A DNA stretch of 64,000 nt, from positions 310,001 through 374,000 of the forward strand of contig NZ_JABRWJ010000007.1 of the NCBI RefSeq assembly GCF_013266755.1. Direction: 5' to 3'. Made by a program: the position numbers and the translations under genes. This stretch comes from Pseudaquabacterium terrae (GTDB lineage Bacteria > Pseudomonadota > Gammaproteobacteria > Burkholderiales > Burkholderiaceae_C). Positions 60,627 through 64,000 of the stretch are shown piece by piece; within the stretch, counting starts at the first letter, position 1, and every line of letters begins with the position of its first letter. The notes under the pieces are model-generated. The model did no database searches, had not been told where the DNA came from, and was given only the letters and a program-made list of their open reading frames with translations.

Positions 60627-63079
60627 TGTTTGCCTTCTCCTGCGCTGGGAATAGCAACATTCGCACCACCGTCCGCACCAGATTCCGGCGCCTGCCAGTG
60701 CCAATAGCGGCGCCGCACCTCACGCGTGCATCGTGCCGCACCATCGTGCCACATCCATGCACCGCAACGGTCCGTGCGAACCACGGGTATTCCCAGAGCG
60801 GCATAACGCGCCAACACGTCGGACACCGGGTGGCCGAAGCGGTTGCGATAGCCGGCCTGCACCACCGCCACGCGCGGCTGCACGGCGCGCAGGAAGGCCT
60901 CGCTCGAGGAGCTGCGGCTGCCGTGGTGCGGCACCAGCAGGATGTCGCTGTGCAGCCGGTCGGCGGGGTGGCGGCGCAGCAGCGCGGCTTCTTCTTCGGC
61001 GCCGATGTCGCCCGGCAGCAGCGCGCTTCGGCCCTGTCCATCGACGACGCGCAGCACGCAGGACAGTGCGTTGGGTCTGCGCGGCGCGCCCGTGTAGTCG
61101 GAATCGTCCGGATGCAGCAGCTCGAAGTGCACCCCGTCCCAGGTCCAGGACTGGCCGCTGGCGCAGCGGGTGTTGGTTCGATCGGCCGACAGCAGCGCAT
61201 GCCCCGGCTCGAGCGAGCTGAGGAGCTGCGGCACCGGCAGCCCGGCCAGCAGCGACGCGGCGCCGCCGACGTGGTCGGCATCGCGATGGCTCAGCACCAG
61301 TTGGTGAATGCGCGTCTCGCCGCGGGCGCGCAGCAGTGGCAGCAGCACGCGCTCGCCGGAGTCGCTGTCGCGGCCGAGCGGCGGGCCGCTGTCGTAGACC
61401 AGCAGGTGGCCGCGCGTGCGCACCAGCACGGCGGTGCCCTGCCCGACATCGGCGGCGACCAGCTCGAAGGTGCCCGCGGCGGGCCGATGCACCGGTGGCC
61501 AGAGCATCGGCAGCAGCAGCGGCACAGCCAGCCAACGCAGCCGCCATGGCAGCGGCAGCACCATCAACAGTGCGCCGGCGAGGCCGCAGGCGACGCCCCA
61601 GGCCGGCGCGGCGGCCACGGTCCACAGCGCACCGGGCCCGCCGGCCAGCAGCTCGAGCACCGTGCTCAAGCCGCGAATGGCCGCCGCGCCCAGCAGCCAC
61701 AGCGGCGGCAGCAGGCTGCCGAGCAGCGCCAGCGGCGTGATCAACAAGGTGACGAGCGGGATCGCCAGCAGGTTGGCGATGAAGCCGACCAGCGAGACCT
61801 GCTGGAAGAACAGCAGCGACAGCGGCGCGAGGCCGATGGTGGCCACCGCCTGGCTGCGCAGCAATCCACCAAGCCGGCCGGGCACGCTGCGCGCGGCAGA
61901 CGATGGCCGCGCCGTCTCCGACGCCATCAGCAGCCCGACCGCCGCGAACGACAGCCAGAAGCCCGGCTGCAGCAAGGCCCACGGGTCGAGCGCGGTCACC
62001 ACCACCGCCGCCAGCAGCAGCACCAGCGGCCACGGCCAGCGCCAGCCGGCACTGCGCCAGAGCACGCCGACCGCCAGCATCAGCAGCGTGCGCTGCGCCG
62101 GCACGCCCCAGCCGGCGAGCAGCGCATAGGCCGTTGCTGCGATCAGGCCGCCCCAGCCGCCGGCCACCGGCGAGGGCAGCGCCGTCGCGCCGCGCGGCCA
62201 GCGCCGCCATAGCGCGCCGATCATGGCGCCGGCGAGCCAGGCGAACATCGTCACGTGCAGCCCGCTGATCGACATCAGGTGCGCGATGCCGGTGCGGCGG
62301 TACAGGTCCCAGTCCTCGCGTTCGATGGCGGCCTGGTCGCCGACGGCCAAGGCCGCGAGCACGCCCGCCGCACGCGCATCGGGCACGTGGCGCTGGATCG
62401 CATCGCGCAGCGCCTGCCGCAAGCGCTCGACCGGATGCGCGACGCCTTCGGCCAGCAGCATCGGCGCGGCCGCGCCGCGCGACGCGGCGCGCACGCTGCC
62501 GGTGGCACGCACACCGCGCTCCCACAGCCAGAGCTCGACGTCGAAGCCGCCGGGATTCAGCACGCCGTGGGGCTGCTTCAGCCGCACCGGCAAACGCCAG
62601 CGCTGGCCGGCTCGCAGCGTGCTGCGCGGCTCGGCACCGGGCTCGTCATCGGACAGCGCGCTGTACCAGCCAAGCGAGATCAGGCCCGGGATGTCGACCG
62701 GGGCCCCGCCCGCGCTGGCCTGCTCGACCTCGAACAGGAAGCGCGTGCCGGCGGCGCCGGCATTCGGCAGCGCGGCGATGACGCCGGTGAGCACGAGGTC
62801 ACGCCCTTCGAGTGCCGGATCGAGCTGCTCGGCGAGCCGCAGCGATGCGCGTCCGCCGGTGCTGGCGAAGGCCAGCAGCGCCAGCCCGAGTACCGCGGCG
62901 ATGCCGAGCCGCCTCCGCGCGCCGGCCCACAACAACAGCGCCAGGCCGATGCCGAGCAGCAGCCCGTACGAACCGATCGGCCACAGCGCCGGCTGCTGCA
63001 ATTGCAGCGCAACGCCGCCGAGCCAAGCCCCTCCCCCTGCTGCGATGCGCCATCCCGGGTTTGTCCCTGGTATTGGCAT
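60623..63079 (-). CDS. comEC: Competence protein ComEC/Rec2
   Basis: An 818-residue DNA-uptake channel protein with the full three-part architecture. It has an N-terminal hydrophobic and OB-like part (DUF4131 type), the Competence domain (HLMSISGLHVTMFAWLAGAMIGALW, then GFWLSFAAVGLLM), and a C-terminal metallo-beta-lactamase-like domain from ~535. That domain has VAADVGQGTAVLVRTRGHLLVYDSG, LSHRDADHVGGA and PHHGSRSSSS. It moves single-stranded DNA across the inner membrane in natural transformation. Its stop overlaps the start of the ATP-grasp gene, so the peptide-ligase operon probably shares its transcript. Confidence 0.95.
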   Translation of the reverse strand: MPIPGTNPGWRIAAGGGAWLGGVALQLQQPALWPIGSYGLLLGIGLALLLWAGARRRLGIAAVLGLALLAFASTGGRASLRLAEQLDPALEGRDLVLTGVIAALPNAGAAGTRFLFEVEQASAGGAPVDIPGLISLGWYSALSDDEPGAEPRSTLRAGQRWRLPVRLKQPHGVLNPGGFDVELWLWERGVRATGSVRAASRGAAAPMLLAEGVAHPVERLRQALRDAIQRHVPDARAAGVLAALAVGDQAAIEREDWDLYRRTGIAHLMSISGLHVTMFAWLAGAMIGALWRRWPRGATALPSPVAGGWGGLIAATAYALLAGWGVPAQRTLLMLAVGVLWRSAGWRWPWPLVLLLAAVVVTALDPWALLQPGFWLSFAAVGLLMASETARPSSAARSVPGRLGGLLRSQAVATIGLAPLSLLFFQQVSLVGFIANLLAIPLVTLLITPLALLGSLLPPLWLLGAAAIRGLSTVLELLAGGPGALWTVAAAPAWGVACGLAGALLMVLPLPWRLRWLAVPLLLPMLWPPVHRPAAGTFELVAADVGQGTAVLVRTRGHLLVYDSGPPLGRDSDSGERVLLPLLRARGETRIHQLVLSHRDADHVGGAASLLAGLPVPQLLSSLEPGHALLSADRTNTRCASGQSWTWDGVHFELLHPDDSDYTGAPRRPNALSCVLRVVDGQGRSALLPGDIGAEEEAALLRRHPADRLHSDILLVPHHGSRSSSSEAFLRAVQPRVAVVQAGYRNRFGHPVSDVLARYAALGIPVVRTDRCGAWMWHDGAARCTREVRRRYWHWQAPESGADGGANVAIPSAGEGKQ

Positions 63080-63129
63080 CGCCCCAGTGTAGGATGCCGA
63101 CCCGCATTTCTTCCCCCTGCGAGCCCCCC

Positions 63130-63588
63130 ATGTCCGTCTACGGCAAGCTCACTGAACTGGGCATCACGCTGCCCCCCGTCGCCACCCCCGCCGCCGCCTA
63201 CGTGCCCTTCGTGCACACCGGCAAACTGGTCTTCCTGTCGGGCCACATCGCGAAGAAGGACGGCAAACCCTGGGTCGGCCAGCTCGGGTTGACGATGGGC
63301 ACCGAAGAAGGACAAGCGGCGGCCCGCGCGATCGCCATCGACCTGCTCGGCACCTTGCACGCCGCGGTCGGCGACCTGAACAACATCACGCGCATCGTCA
63401 AGCTGATGAGCCTGGTCAACTCGACCGCCACCTTCACCGAGCAGCACCTGGTGACCAATGGCGCATCGAACCTGATCGGCGAGGTCTTCGGCGCGACGAT
63501 CGGTGCGCATGCGCGCAGCGCCTTCGGCGTCGCGCAGGTCCCGATGGGCGCCTGCGTCGAGATCGAGCTGATCGCCGAGGTGAAGTGA
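63130..63588 (+). CDS. RidA family protein
   Basis: A 152-residue member of the RidA/YjgF superfamily, YbaK-free, of the longer subgroup: VYGKLTELGITLPPVATPAAAYVPFVHTGKLVFLSGHIAKKDGKPWVGQLG (in blocks), then LGTLHAAVGDLNNITRIVKLMSLVNST and ARSAFGVAQVPMGACVEIELIAEV. RidA itself deaminates reactive enamines/imines; the VRxxV-type Arg of RidA is Arg in ARSAFGV. It is divergent from comEC, and its stop overlaps the dsbB start (GTGA). Confidence 0.9.
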   Translation: MSVYGKLTELGITLPPVATPAAAYVPFVHTGKLVFLSGHIAKKDGKPWVGQLGLTMGTEEGQAAARAIAIDLLGTLHAAVGDLNNITRIVKLMSLVNSTATFTEQHLVTNGASNLIGEVFGATIGAHARSAFGVAQVPMGACVEIELIAEVK

Positions 63589-64000
63589 ATCAGCGTCGAC
63601 GCGCAGCGCCCGGGTTCGCGCTGATTGCGCTGCTGGCCTTCGGCGCGGTCGGCGTCGCGCTGTACACGCAGCATGCGCGGGACATGCAGCCCTGCCCGTG
63701 GTGCGTGCTGCAGCGGCTGGTCTTCGTCGCCATCGGCGCCTGGGCGGTGATCGGCTTCGTGATGCGCGGCGGCCTCGGGCAGCGCGTCGTCGCGATCATC
63801 GTCTCGCTGCTCGCCAGCGCCGGCATCGCGGCCGCGCTGTGGCAGCACTTCGTCGCGGCCGCATCCGCCTCGTGCAACCAGACCTTCGCCGACAAGTTCA
63901 TCGCCGCCACCGGCCTGGACGGCCTGCTGCCCGATGTCTTCGCCGCCTACGCGTCCTGCGCCGACGCCAAGGTCGACCTGTTCGGCGTGCCATACGAGTT
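63585..64000 (+). CDS. dsbB: Disulfide bond formation protein B, N-terminal part
   Basis: First 138 residues of an inner-membrane DsbB, which reoxidises periplasmic DsbA and passes electrons to quinone. The first helix is ALIALLAFGAVGVALYTQ, the quinone-linked pair is in QPCPWCVLQRLVF (CxxC), and the second periplasmic loop contains the Cys pair in ASASCNQTF and AAYASCADAK. The C-terminus is cut by the window end. The start is GTG at 63585 within the RidA stop; the first residues are Arg-rich, as expected for a cytoplasmic N-terminus. Confidence 0.93.
   Translation, partial: MNQRRRAAPGFALIALLAFGAVGVALYTQHARDMQPCPWCVLQRLVFVAIGAWAVIGFVMRGGLGQRVVAIIVSLLASAGIAAALWQHFVAAASASCNQTFADKFIAATGLDGLLPDVFAAYASCADAKVDLFGVPYE

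Overview
The window is high-GC DNA, densely packed with genes, and reads as a chromosomal segment of a betaproteobacterium, most likely order Burkholderiales (Rubrivivax/Leptothrix/Methylibium-like). Evidence is the gene content: ETF-ubiquinone oxidoreductase, class I fumarase, a small Trp-rich protein of a betaproteobacterial family, DUF1800/DUF1501 pairs, ilvD next to a LysR gene, and an ATP-grasp/alpha-E/transglutaminase operon. No phage, transposase, integrase or CRISPR array was recognised.

Layout. 0-8 kb: end of pyrD, a possibly degenerate HD-GYP protein, a VanZ-like membrane protein, a two-subunit 3-oxoacid CoA-transferase divergent from a PAS-LuxR regulator (a 20-bp lux-box-like palindrome lies between), a DUF3667 protein, a thioesterase, a YceH-like protein and an SDR. 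8-14 kb: ETF-QO behind a TetR-type operator candidate, a secreted DUF1800/DUF1501 pair, murQ. 14-16.4 kb: a small insert (secreted metalloprotease plus ABC-type binding protein) ending at the 3' end of a tRNA-Val gene and bounded by a 12-bp direct repeat of that tRNA end. 16.4-27 kb: housekeeping genes (dnaQ, lgt, lysR, ilvD, cytochrome c, a CsgG-like protein, acs, a YqhA-like protein, fumarase). A 41-bp relic of a second acs 3' end lies just downstream of acs.

27-38 kb is the most unusual part. Five overlapping or tightly spaced genes encode an acetolactate-synthase-like ThDP enzyme, an SDR, two short and divergent citrate-synthase-like proteins, and a cytochrome P450. The P450 gene runs 86 nt into a convergent gene for a TonB-dependent receptor, which follows a secreted SGNH hydrolase gene. 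Divergent from that pair is a second close paralogue of the ThDP enzyme. Together they look like an uptake-plus-catabolism (or biosynthesis) module for an unknown substrate. One citrate-synthase-like partner has lost all three expected catalytic residues. I recognise no characterised pathway with this composition.

38-51 kb: a periplasmic binding protein, a sulfotransferase, an MscS channel, an HDAC-like deacetylase, the MoxR / DUF58 / DUF3488-transglutaminase operon, an MltB-like transglycosylase, an AlgI/AlgX-like O-acetylation pair and a DUF808 protein. 51-60.6 kb: a five-gene operon of circularly permuted ATP-grasp, alpha-E and transglutaminase proteins, including a fused ATP-grasp/alpha-E protein, behind comEC with an ATGA overlap. 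The window ends with a RidA-family gene and a truncated dsbB.

All calls are from reading the translated sequence by eye. No database search was run.
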